A stretch of DNA of 64,000 nucleotides from DAIOEK01 sp964648485 (GTDB lineage: Bacteria; Chloroflexota; Anaerolineae; Anaerolineales; Anaerolineaceae), in contig CAZYOF010000014.1 of the NCBI GenBank assembly GCA_964648485.1, positions 31,310-95,309 of the forward strand. The letters run 5' to 3'. The notes below the pieces were generated by a model that was given only the letters and a program-made list of their open reading frames with translations, was not told where the DNA came from and made no database searches. Both the position numbers and the translations under genes were made by a program. Below, one piece after another: positions 53,337-61,194 of this stretch; the first letter of the stretch is position 1; every line of letters begins with the position of its first letter.

Positions 53337-54407
53337 ATGAAGCTTGGAATAATCGGGTTACCCCAATCAGGTAAAACTACGCTCTTCAACGCACTCACCC
53401 GCGGATCTGTCCCCACCGGGGCGGTGAGCGGCAAGCTGGAAATGCACACCGCGGTGGTGGATGTGCCCGACCCGCGCGTGGACGCGCTTTCTGCCATGTT
53501 CAAGCCCAAGAAGACCATCTACGCCAAGGTGACGTATGTGGATATCGCCGGGCTGGATGGCTCTGCCGGCAAGAGCGGAATCGGCGGCGCGCTGCTCAAC
53601 CAGCTCACCCAGATGGACGGATTTATCCACGTGGTGCGCTGCTTTGAATCCGACGAGGTGCCGCACCCGGCTGGCTCGGTGGACCCGCTGCGCGATATCC
53701 AGACCATGGATAGCGAACTGATCCTCAACGACCTGATCGCCGTGGAGCGAAAGTTGGAACGACTGGTGGAAGAAAAGAAAAAGGGAGCCGGGCGCGACAA
53801 AGCGGTGATCGAACGCGAACATGAATTGTTTATCCGCTTCCAGGAGGCACTGGCCGAAGAGAGACCTTTGCGTGATCTGGAAATCAGCCACGAGGAAGAT
53901 AAGATGCTCTCGGGCTTCGGATTCCTCTCGCGCAAACCGATATTGATCGTGCTGAACCTGACGGAAGGGCAAAAGGCACCCGAGATCCAATATGAGCACA
54001 AGCACAGCCAAATCGTTGCCCTGCAGGGCAAACTGGAAATGGACATTGCCCAACTACCCCCCGAAGAGATGGAGATGTTCCTGCAGGAATACAACATCGA
54101 AGAGCCCAGCCTGCACCGCATGATCCGCCTCTCGTATGACCTGCTCGGGTTACAATCGTTCTTTACCGCCGGCGAGGATGAATGCCGGGCGTGGACGACC
54201 CGGCGCGGGGCGACTGCTCCGGAAGCGGCGGGCGAGATTCACACCGACCTGCAAAAGGGCTTCATCCGCGCGGAGGTGGTGGCATACGATGACCTGATGG
54301 CGCTGGGCGGGTTGGTGGAAGCCAAAGGCAAGGGCAAGCTGCGCCTGGAAGGCAAAGAATACATAGTGAAAGACGGCGATGTGCTGAACATCCGCTTTAA
54401 TATCTGA
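53337..54407 (+). CDS. ychF: Redox-regulated ATPase YchF (Obg family)
   Basis: 356 residues. G1 'GLPQSGKTTLFNALTRG', G3 'DIAGLDGSAGKSGIGG', and NLTE in place of NKxD near 205, the reason YchF prefers ATP. The C-terminal TGS-like domain ends 'EYIVKDGDVLNIRFNI'. It is ribosome-associated. GGAAGG precedes the start. Confidence 0.95.
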   Translation: MKLGIIGLPQSGKTTLFNALTRGSVPTGAVSGKLEMHTAVVDVPDPRVDALSAMFKPKKTIYAKVTYVDIAGLDGSAGKSGIGGALLNQLTQMDGFIHVVRCFESDEVPHPAGSVDPLRDIQTMDSELILNDLIAVERKLERLVEEKKKGAGRDKAVIEREHELFIRFQEALAEERPLRDLEISHEEDKMLSGFGFLSRKPILIVLNLTEGQKAPEIQYEHKHSQIVALQGKLEMDIAQLPPEEMEMFLQEYNIEEPSLHRMIRLSYDLLGLQSFFTAGEDECRAWTTRRGATAPEAAGEIHTDLQKGFIRAEVVAYDDLMALGGLVEAKGKGKLRLEGKEYIVKDGDVLNIRFNI

Positions 54408-54438
54408 ACCCGGATAAAAAACCGAAAGGAAACCTCAA

Positions 54439-54957
54439 ATGACAACTCTCCCCATGCGCTGGAACAAGGCACCGGAATACACCATCGATATCAAGAAAAA
54501 ATATACGGCGGTTTTTAAGACCGAAGTCGGCGATATTACCGTGCAATTATTTGCGGATAAAGTGCCCGCGACCGTGAATAATTTTATCTTTCTCGCCCGT
54601 GAAGGCTTTTACAACGACACCACCTTCCACCGGGTGATTGCTGATTTCATGGCACAGGGCGGCGACCCCACCGGCACCGGTATGGGCGGACCCGGCTACC
54701 AGTTCAAGGATGAATTCCACCCTTCGCTCAAGCATGACGGACCGGGAGTCCTTTCGATGGCGAACGCCGGACCCAACACCAATGGCAGCCAGTTCTTCAT
54801 CACCCATGTGGCAACCCCCTGGCTGGATAACAAGCACAGCGTGTTCGGCAAGGTGACCCAGGGTCTGGATGTGCTGCTCTCCATCCCCGAGCGCGACCCG
54901 CAACGGGCGAAAGCCCCCGGCACCAAGCTCAACACGGTTGAGATTATCGAAGAGTAA
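54439..54957 (+). CDS. Peptidyl-prolyl isomerase (cyclophilin)
   Basis: 172 residues of cyclophilin fold, no signal, so cytoplasmic. Active-site segments 'TFHRVIADFMAQGGDPTGTG' (Arg near 58) and 'NTNGSQFFIT' are intact, then 'LDNKHSVFGKV'. Assists proline isomerisation. 31 bp after ychF, followed by a terminator. Confidence 0.95.
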   Translation: MTTLPMRWNKAPEYTIDIKKKYTAVFKTEVGDITVQLFADKVPATVNNFIFLAREGFYNDTTFHRVIADFMAQGGDPTGTGMGGPGYQFKDEFHPSLKHDGPGVLSMANAGPNTNGSQFFITHVATPWLDNKHSVFGKVTQGLDVLLSIPERDPQRAKAPGTKLNTVEIIEE

Positions 54958-54978
54958 GACGGCTTTCTCCGAAGACCC

Positions 54979-55008
54979 AATCCCCTCATGGTTGAGGGGA
55001 TTTTTATT
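54979..55008 (+). terminator. Intrinsic terminator after cyclophilin
   Basis: Stem AATCCCCTCA (54979-54988) with TGAGGGGATT (54993-55002), TGGT loop, then TTTTATTT. Confidence 0.85.
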
Positions 55009-55076
55009 TGCACAACTTTACCAGCGTCCATGCGTAAACAGGATAGATCAAATCAATAAATGAAAGTGTGAATAAC

Positions 55077-55586
55077 ATGAAAAAATCTTCTCTTGAAATT
55101 ATCCTGGTTCTGGGAACTTTAATCCTCACTTCGCTGGCGTGCTCACTGGGTGGTGTGGCAATCTCAGGCAACAAAGCCACCGTGGATGTGACCCTGACCG
55201 AGAACCAACTCAACCGCATGATCGCGCAGTCCTCCTCCAACACTGTGGTGAATGGTGAGGAACTCATGACCAATGTGAGCAAGGTCGAATTCCACGAGGG
55301 CTATATCCGCACCTTCGGTACCATGCGCAACCCCGCCGGGGATGAGGTGGAAGGCAGCATGGATGTGACTTTTGGTGTGGAAGATGACTTTCTCATGGTG
55401 GAGATCATCGCTGTGGACTTCCCCGGGGTAACGCTGGACGACCCACGTATTGTGAAAGCCAACCGAGAGATCGCCCGCGGGCTGACCGAATCGGTGACCG
55501 AATCAAACGGCGAGGTGAAATTCCTTGAAGCGGATGTGACCGACGACGGTCTGCACCTCAAGATCGAAGCCCAGATACGGAAGTAA
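55077..55586 (+). CDS. Hypothetical lipoprotein
   Basis: 169 residues from ATG 55077; a GTG nine bases earlier is in frame. Lipoprotein signal ending 'LILTSLACSLGG'. The mature part looks like a two-layer beta domain with 'DVTLTENQLNRMIAQSS' and 'ARGLTESVTESNGEVKFLEA', similar in feel to DUF2993/LmeA-like lipid-binding domains, but I do not claim membership. Own hairpin downstream. Confidence 0.7.
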   Translation: MKKSSLEIILVLGTLILTSLACSLGGVAISGNKATVDVTLTENQLNRMIAQSSSNTVVNGEELMTNVSKVEFHEGYIRTFGTMRNPAGDEVEGSMDVTFGVEDDFLMVEIIAVDFPGVTLDDPRIVKANREIARGLTESVTESNGEVKFLEADVTDDGLHLKIEAQIRK

Positions 55587-55601
55587 GTGGAAATTGTGAT
55601 T

Positions 55602-55625
55602 CAGCCCGCGCGATTGCGCGGGCTG
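55602..55625 (+). terminator. Hairpin after the lipoprotein gene (weak T-run)
   Basis: CAGCCCGCGC (55602-55611) pairs perfectly with GCGCGGGCTG (55616-55625) around GATT. Only ATGTTATT follows, so termination is probable but not certain. Confidence 0.55.
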
Positions 55626-55674
55626 ATGTTATTAAAAATATTATTCACAAATATTTCTAATGGTTAAACACGCT

Positions 55675-55680
55675 TATAAT
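55675..55680 (+). promoter_or_regulatory. -10 box upstream of hutU
   Basis: A perfect TATAAT, 34 bp before the hutU start codon. No good -35 partner is visible, so an activator may be needed. Confidence 0.35.
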
Positions 55681-55714
55681 TAACCTGATCCTATCATCCG
55701 AGGCGAATCCCCTT

Positions 55715-57388
55715 ATGAGCGAACCCCGCACTGTCCGCGCGCCGCGCGGAACCACCCTGACCTGCAAAAGCTGGCAAACTGAAGCTGTGTACCGTATGAT
55801 CCAGAACAACCTCGACCCTGAGGTGGCAGAAAAGCCGCTGGAGCTGGTAGTGTACGGCGGGCGGGGACGGGCTGCGCGTTCGTGGGAAGCCTTCGATGCC
55901 ATCCTCGACTGCCTCAAGAACCTTGAAAACGATGAAACCCTGCTGGTGCAATCCGGCAAACCGGTGGCGGTTTTTCCCAGCCACCCCGATGCCCCGCGGG
56001 TACTCATCGCCAACTCGAACCTGGTGCCGCACTGGGCGACCCAGGCGCATTTCGATTCGCTGTCTGAGCGGGGTCTGATGATGTACGGGCAGATGACCGC
56101 CGGTTCGTGGATCTACATCGGCACGCAGGGGATTTTGCAGGGAACCTACGAAACGCTGGCTGCCCTGGCAGTGCAGCGCGGCTGGGGGTCTCTCAAAGGA
56201 AAATTCACGCTCACCGCCGGTCTGGGCGGGATGGGCGGCGCCCAACCGCTGGCGATCACCATGAATGAAGGGGTGGGGCTGGTGGTGGAGGTTGACCCCG
56301 AGCGGGCGCAGCGCCGCAAGGAGATCGGCTATGTGGATGTGGTGGTGGACACGCTGGAAGAGGCGATGACGCTGGTGGAGGAATACACCCGCCGCGGCGA
56401 ACCGCTCTCCATCGGGCTGATCGGCAACGCCGCCGAGATCTACCCCGAGCTGGCTGCGCGCGGCATCACCCCCGATGTAGTCACCGACCAGACACCCGCG
56501 CACGATGTGATGATGTACATCCCCGCCGGGATGAGCGTGCAGGAAGCGGAAAAGCTGCGCAAAGCAGACCCGGCAGTATACGAAAAAAGCTCCAACCAAT
56601 CGATGGCGGCGCATGTGCAAGCCATGCTCGATTTTCAGAAGCGCGGCGCGGAGGTGTTCGATTACGGCAACAACCTGCGCCAGCGCGCCTTCGACTACGG
56701 CGTAAAAAACGCTTTCGACTTCCCGGGTTTTGTGCCCGCTTACATCCGCCCGCTGTTCTGCGAGGGCAAGGGTCCCTTCCGGTGGGTGGCGCTCTCGGGC
56801 GACCCCGAAGATATTTACAAAACCGACCGTGCCATTATGGAACTCTTCCCCGAAGACACCCATCTGCAGCGCTGGTTAAAGATGGCGCGTGAGAAGGTGC
56901 CTTTCCAGGGGCTGCCATCCCGCATCTGCTGGCTGGGTTACGGGGAACGCGCCAGAGCAGGATTGAAATTCAACGAGATGGTCGCCAGCGGTGAGCTGAA
57001 AGCGCCGATTGTGATCGGGCGCGACCACCTCGATTCGGGCTCGGTCGCCTCTCCCAACCGTGAAACAGAAGGCATGCGCGACGGCACAGACGCTGTGAGC
57101 GATTGGCCCATCTTGAATGCCATGATCAACGCCGTGAACGGCGCCACCTGGGTGAGCTTTCACCACGGCGGCGGGGTGGGAATCGGTTTCAGCCAGCATG
57201 CCGGGCAGGTGATCGTTGCAGACGGCACGCCCGAAGCAGCCAAAAGATTGCAGCGTGTGCTGACATCCGACCCCGGCATGGGTGTTGCCCGCCATGTGGA
57301 TGCCGGATACCCTGAAGCGGTGAAAGCCGCCCGTGAACGCGGCGTCAAAATCCCCATGCTGGATCTGGAGCACCCGGATGTCGCGTAA
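55715..57388 (+). CDS. hutU: Urocanate hydratase
   Basis: 557 residues, normal for the family. Start 'PRTVRAPRGTTLTCKSWQTE' is typical. NAD-binding 'LTAGLGGMGGAQPLAI' near 168-183. The conserved cysteine region 'LPSRICWLGYGERARAGLKF' near 403 and 'FHHGGGVGIGFSQHAG' near 480 are intact. It hydrates urocanate to imidazolone propionate in histidine breakdown. No hutH, hutI, hutG or hutC is in the window. It overlaps the next gene by 11 bp. Confidence 0.97.
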   Translation: MSEPRTVRAPRGTTLTCKSWQTEAVYRMIQNNLDPEVAEKPLELVVYGGRGRAARSWEAFDAILDCLKNLENDETLLVQSGKPVAVFPSHPDAPRVLIANSNLVPHWATQAHFDSLSERGLMMYGQMTAGSWIYIGTQGILQGTYETLAALAVQRGWGSLKGKFTLTAGLGGMGGAQPLAITMNEGVGLVVEVDPERAQRRKEIGYVDVVVDTLEEAMTLVEEYTRRGEPLSIGLIGNAAEIYPELAARGITPDVVTDQTPAHDVMMYIPAGMSVQEAEKLRKADPAVYEKSSNQSMAAHVQAMLDFQKRGAEVFDYGNNLRQRAFDYGVKNAFDFPGFVPAYIRPLFCEGKGPFRWVALSGDPEDIYKTDRAIMELFPEDTHLQRWLKMAREKVPFQGLPSRICWLGYGERARAGLKFNEMVASGELKAPIVIGRDHLDSGSVASPNRETEGMRDGTDAVSDWPILNAMINAVNGATWVSFHHGGGVGIGFSQHAGQVIVADGTPEAAKRLQRVLTSDPGMGVARHVDAGYPEAVKAARERGVKIPMLDLEHPDVA

Positions 57389-57734
57389 GCTGATTTTCTT
57401 CCTTATGATCGCGCTGGGGCTCGGCATCGGTCTTTACCTCGGCTGGGGCCTGGCGCCCAATATCGCGGGGGGCAGTCCGCTGAAAGCGCTGCGGGAGGAC
57501 TTCAAGGCAGATTACGTGTTGATGACCGCCGAAGTGTACGACCGCGACGGTGACATCAAACTGGCTATTGACAGGCTGAATGAACTCGAAAGCGGACCAC
57601 CCATTAACATTGCCACAACCGCCATCACCTACGCCCGCTCCGCCGGGTATTCGATCAACGACCTCGAATTGATGAGCAACCTTATCCAGGCTTTGCAAGA
57701 TTACAACACTCAAACCGCAGGAGGCACCCCATGA
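57378..57734 (+). CDS. Small single-pass membrane protein (paralogue of next gene)
   Basis: 118 residues from ATG 57378, inside the end of hutU, with GGAG about 9 bases upstream. One membrane segment (about 4-26). A helical domain follows with 'SPLKALREDFKADYVLMTAE', 'GD' and 'A..RL.EL' spacing like a TPR-type helix pair. The same pattern recurs in the next protein. ATGA overlap couples the two. Function unknown. Confidence 0.75.
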   Translation: MSRKLIFFLMIALGLGIGLYLGWGLAPNIAGGSPLKALREDFKADYVLMTAEVYDRDGDIKLAIDRLNELESGPPINIATTAITYARSAGYSINDLELMSNLIQALQDYNTQTAGGTP

Positions 57735-58573
57735 AGGAGCGGGGCGGCTGCCTGTTTATTCTTACCGGTTTGCTCCTCGGGCTGGTAGTCGGCGCGCTGG
57801 TCTCGTTCGTGATCAGCCCGATGCAGTATGTAAATGTCTCGCCTGCCATGCTCAAAGCGGAAGACAAGGATATCTACCGCGGGTTGATCGCAGCAGCGTA
57901 TCATCTGCGCGGTGATCTGGGACGGGCAAAAGCGCGCATCGGCTTGCTGCAGGATGAAAACAGTGTGCAGGCACTCACCGCGCAGGCGCAGCAGACCATT
58001 GCCAAGGGCGGGCTGGCGCAGGAGGCACGCGGACTGGCGCTGCTGGCTGCGGCGATGAACGAGCAGCCGATTTTGCTCGATACTCCGGCAGAAGAACCCC
58101 CCACGGAAGTAGCGATGGCGCTGACACCCAGCGACTTCCCCACGCTGCCACCAGTGAAGACAGAAACAACGAATGGAGAGCCGGAAGAAACACCCATCCC
58201 GCCGGTGGTCTTCCCCACCATCGAGTCACGCCCGATCCCCTCGGATCCATATGTACTCAAAGACCGCAAGAGCCTGTGCGACCTCGAAGTGATGAACCTG
58301 CTGCAGGTCTTCGTGATCGACAAGTCTGGCAAGCCCATCCCCGGCGCGGAGGTGATCGTCACCTGGCAGGGGGGAGAAGACCATTTCTTCACCGGGCTGA
58401 AACCGCAGGTTGATTTAGGGTATGCCGATTTCACTATGGTGCCGGGCGAACTTTACAACCTGCGGATGGCGAATGGCGGCGATTCCGCCACACGCATCTC
58501 CCCACCCAACTGCAAGCTCGATTCGGGCATGGAATACACCGGCGGCGTGAAGCTGATCTTCGGACTGCCGTAA
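57731..58573 (+). CDS. Single-pass membrane protein with helical and Ig-like domains
   Basis: 280 residues. Membrane segment at about 7-30, a helical domain at about 35-115 similar to the preceding protein, a Pro/Thr/Glu-rich linker to about 175, then a beta-sandwich of carboxypeptidase-regulatory type ('VFVIDKSGKPIPGAEVIVTW'). Two cysteines flank this last domain and could form a disulphide outside the cell. Function unknown. Confidence 0.75.
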   Translation: MKERGGCLFILTGLLLGLVVGALVSFVISPMQYVNVSPAMLKAEDKDIYRGLIAAAYHLRGDLGRAKARIGLLQDENSVQALTAQAQQTIAKGGLAQEARGLALLAAAMNEQPILLDTPAEEPPTEVAMALTPSDFPTLPPVKTETTNGEPEETPIPPVVFPTIESRPIPSDPYVLKDRKSLCDLEVMNLLQVFVIDKSGKPIPGAEVIVTWQGGEDHFFTGLKPQVDLGYADFTMVPGELYNLRMANGGDSATRISPPNCKLDSGMEYTGGVKLIFGLP

Positions 58574-58601
58574 CCCAATTTCAATTCCAACCATCCAGAT
58601 C

Positions 58602-58638
58602 AAATCCCGGCATACACAGCGATGAACCGGGATTTTTC
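58602..58638 (+). terminator. Intrinsic terminator of hutU operon
   Basis: Stem AAATCCCGG (58602-58610) with CCGGGATTT (58627-58635), 16-nt loop, then TTC after five Ts. Confidence 0.75.
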
Positions 58639-58686
58639 AGCCTTTGCTATAATGAAATAGTCAAAATATGTTAAATGGAGTTGATC

Positions 58687-61083
58687 ATGGGCATAGAAGA
58701 TGAGTTCTTTCTAGGGCGGAAAGTTGACCCTGCAACCGGTAAGGCTACTGATGAAATTGTAACTTATGATCCAGCGGATTTAACCACACACGCGGTTGTG
58801 ACCGGTATGACCGGTTCAGGTAAAACCGGGTTGTGTATCGGGCTGCTGGAAGAGGCGGCATTAAAAAATATTCCGGCTATCATCATCGATCCGAAGGCGG
58901 ATTTGACCAACCTGTTACTTCACTTCCCCAATTTGCGACCAGCTGATTTTGAACCGTGGATGGATGCCGATGCGGCACGCAAGGCAGGTGTATCTGTGGC
59001 GAACCTGGCGGAAGAAACCGCTGCCAATTGGAAGAAAGGGCTGGATGGGTGGGGCATCACCCGCGAACGGATTGCCGCCCTTGATGAAAAGGTCAAGTTC
59101 ACCATCTACACCCCCGGCTCTGATTCCGGAATTCCGGTGAGCATTATCGCCTCGCTGAAAGCACCCGAGATTGCCTGGGAGGGCAACCGGGAGATCCTGC
59201 TGGAACGCATCTCTAGTACCGTCTCGGCGCTGCTGGGGCTGATCGGGTTGAACAACATCGATCCTATCCGCTCGCGCGAGCACATTTTGCTCTCGAATAT
59301 CTTTCAGCACGCCTGGAGCCAGGGGCAAGATCTGGACCTTTCGGAATTGATTTTGCAAACGCAGAGTCCACCTTTTGAAAAATTGGGTGTATTCCCGTTG
59401 GAGCAGTTCTATCCCGAAAAAGACCGCATGGAACTGGCGATGACACTCAATAATTTCCTGGCATCCCCACCGTTCCAGATCTGGATGACCGGCGAACCAC
59501 TCGATATTCAGAATATGCTGTACACGAAAGAGGGCAAACCGCGTCACTCCATTTTCTATGTGGCGCACCTGCCGGAAGCAGAGCGGATGTTCTTCATCAC
59601 CCTGCTGTATTCCGCCATCGAAACCTGGATGCGCTCCCAAACCGGCACATCCGGGCTACGTGCAATCGTTTATTTCGATGAAATTGTTGGATACCTGCCC
59701 CCTATCGGAAATCCGCCATCCAAGACGATCATTTTACGTATGCTCAAACAAGCTCGCGCCTTCGGCGTGGGGATGCTACTGGCAACCCAGAACCCGGTGG
59801 ATGTAGATTACAAGGCGCTATCAAATGCAGGTACCTGGTTCATCGGCAAGCTACAAACCGACCAGGATAAGCAGCGACTGCTGGATGGACTTGAAAGTGT
59901 GACCGGTGGGGTAAACCGAAGCGAGTTTGACAAGATCATCTCTTCACTGGGGAAAAGGGTTTTCCTGCTGCACAACATACACAATTCCGCCCCGGTAATG
60001 ATGACCACCCGCTGGGCAATGAACTACCTGGCTGGTCCACTCACCCGCGTGCAAATTCCCTTACTCAACAAACTGGCTGGCGTTCAACAGACTGCCGCAG
60101 GACAACCGGCAACAAAAATATCAGAAGTTGCCGCAGCAAGCACAGTTGTGTCTGAAACTGAAGTTAAACCAGCGCCAGTAGCACCAACCAGCGCAGGGAA
60201 CAGCCGCACCAAACCACAGGTGCCCGGCACCATCAAGGAAGTTTTCCTCCCCGCAAAAGGCGGACCGACAATCTATACTCCGCACGTGATCGGGCAGGTT
60301 CAGATTCGCTATCTGGACAGGCGTTACGGGGTCGATCAACTGGTACGTAGAACTGTGCTGTTACCCGATCCTGACCCGCGCGGCATTATCCACTGGGAAG
60401 ATTTCGTGGTTGAAGCGATGGACCCCCGAACCTGGGATACATCTCCTGCTGCTGGCGCCAACTTTGGCAGCCTGCCCGGCAGCATGACGGATCCGAAGAT
60501 GATTACCCGATTGCAGAAGGATTATGAGGATTGGGTATTTCAAACCGGAGAGTTGCGCCTGCGCGCCAATCTGACATTGAAAAAGTTTGCCGCACCTGAT
60601 GTGAGCGAAGCAGAATTTATCCGCGAGTGCCTTTCTGAAGCGCAGAAACAACGCGATCTGGATGTGGAAAAGACCGGCGCCGTGCTAAGGCGGAAGAAAG
60701 AATCGCTGGAGCAAAAACTGGCAAAGGAAGAAGCTGAACTGGCTGACGATCAGCGGGAATTATCTGCCCGCACCACAGAAGAAGTGGGAGCAGGATTACA
60801 AACGGTGCTTGGTTTGTTCGGAGGAAGAAAACGGAGTGTGAATACCAACCTGACCAAGCGCAGGATGACCGCCAACGCCAAAGCGGATGTAGAAGAATCT
60901 GTTAAAGCAATTGAAATGTACAAGAAACAGATAGCCGAGGTAGAGCAGGAAATCAGCCTGGCAAATGCGGAAATTACCCGTAAGTGGGAGGAGATTGCAT
61001 CCCAAATAAGTGAGCTGCCCCTGCTGCCCACCAAGACCAACATTTTCCTGGAGATCTTTGGCGTCGCCTGGAAACCGGAATAA
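58687..61083 (+). CDS. HerA/FtsK-like P-loop ATPase with C-terminal coiled coil
   Basis: 798 residues from ATG 58687, six bases after GGAG. Walker A 'VVTGMTGSGKTGLCIGLL' near 38-55, Walker B 'RAIVYFDEIVGYLP' near 325 and 'MLLATQNPVDVDYKAL' near 365 resemble DUF87/HerA and VirB4-type ATPases. Residues about 640-780 form a long charged coiled coil ('RRKKESLEQKLAKEEAELAD'). No membrane segment. No NurA nuclease neighbours it, so a HerA-NurA repair role is not supported. Function unknown. Confidence 0.8.
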   Translation: MGIEDEFFLGRKVDPATGKATDEIVTYDPADLTTHAVVTGMTGSGKTGLCIGLLEEAALKNIPAIIIDPKADLTNLLLHFPNLRPADFEPWMDADAARKAGVSVANLAEETAANWKKGLDGWGITRERIAALDEKVKFTIYTPGSDSGIPVSIIASLKAPEIAWEGNREILLERISSTVSALLGLIGLNNIDPIRSREHILLSNIFQHAWSQGQDLDLSELILQTQSPPFEKLGVFPLEQFYPEKDRMELAMTLNNFLASPPFQIWMTGEPLDIQNMLYTKEGKPRHSIFYVAHLPEAERMFFITLLYSAIETWMRSQTGTSGLRAIVYFDEIVGYLPPIGNPPSKTIILRMLKQARAFGVGMLLATQNPVDVDYKALSNAGTWFIGKLQTDQDKQRLLDGLESVTGGVNRSEFDKIISSLGKRVFLLHNIHNSAPVMMTTRWAMNYLAGPLTRVQIPLLNKLAGVQQTAAGQPATKISEVAAASTVVSETEVKPAPVAPTSAGNSRTKPQVPGTIKEVFLPAKGGPTIYTPHVIGQVQIRYLDRRYGVDQLVRRTVLLPDPDPRGIIHWEDFVVEAMDPRTWDTSPAAGANFGSLPGSMTDPKMITRLQKDYEDWVFQTGELRLRANLTLKKFAAPDVSEAEFIRECLSEAQKQRDLDVEKTGAVLRRKKESLEQKLAKEEAELADDQRELSARTTEEVGAGLQTVLGLFGGRKRSVNTNLTKRRMTANAKADVEESVKAIEMYKKQIAEVEQEISLANAEITRKWEEIASQISELPLLPTKTNIFLEIFGVAWKPE

Positions 61084-61107
61084 GCATTGATGGATTTAAC
61101 TTTTTGT

Positions 61108-61140
61108 AAAGGATATCTGCTCCGGCGGGTATCCTTTTTA
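61108..61140 (+). terminator. Intrinsic terminator after the ATPase gene
   Basis: AAAGGATA (61108-61115) with TATCCTTT (61130-61137), loop of 14 nt, followed by TTA after five Ts. Confidence 0.7.
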
Positions 61141-61194
61141 CTTAACACAACCCTGAAAGTATAATCATAAGAGCCAATCCAGGGATCACATTCT

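Noticed and set aside
55694..56863. 389-residue minus-strand open frame opposite hutU
   Set aside because: hutU is an intact, highly conserved gene over the whole stretch; the antisense frame is His/Arg-rich, with no ribosome site or family motif. It arises from G+C-rich codon positions.
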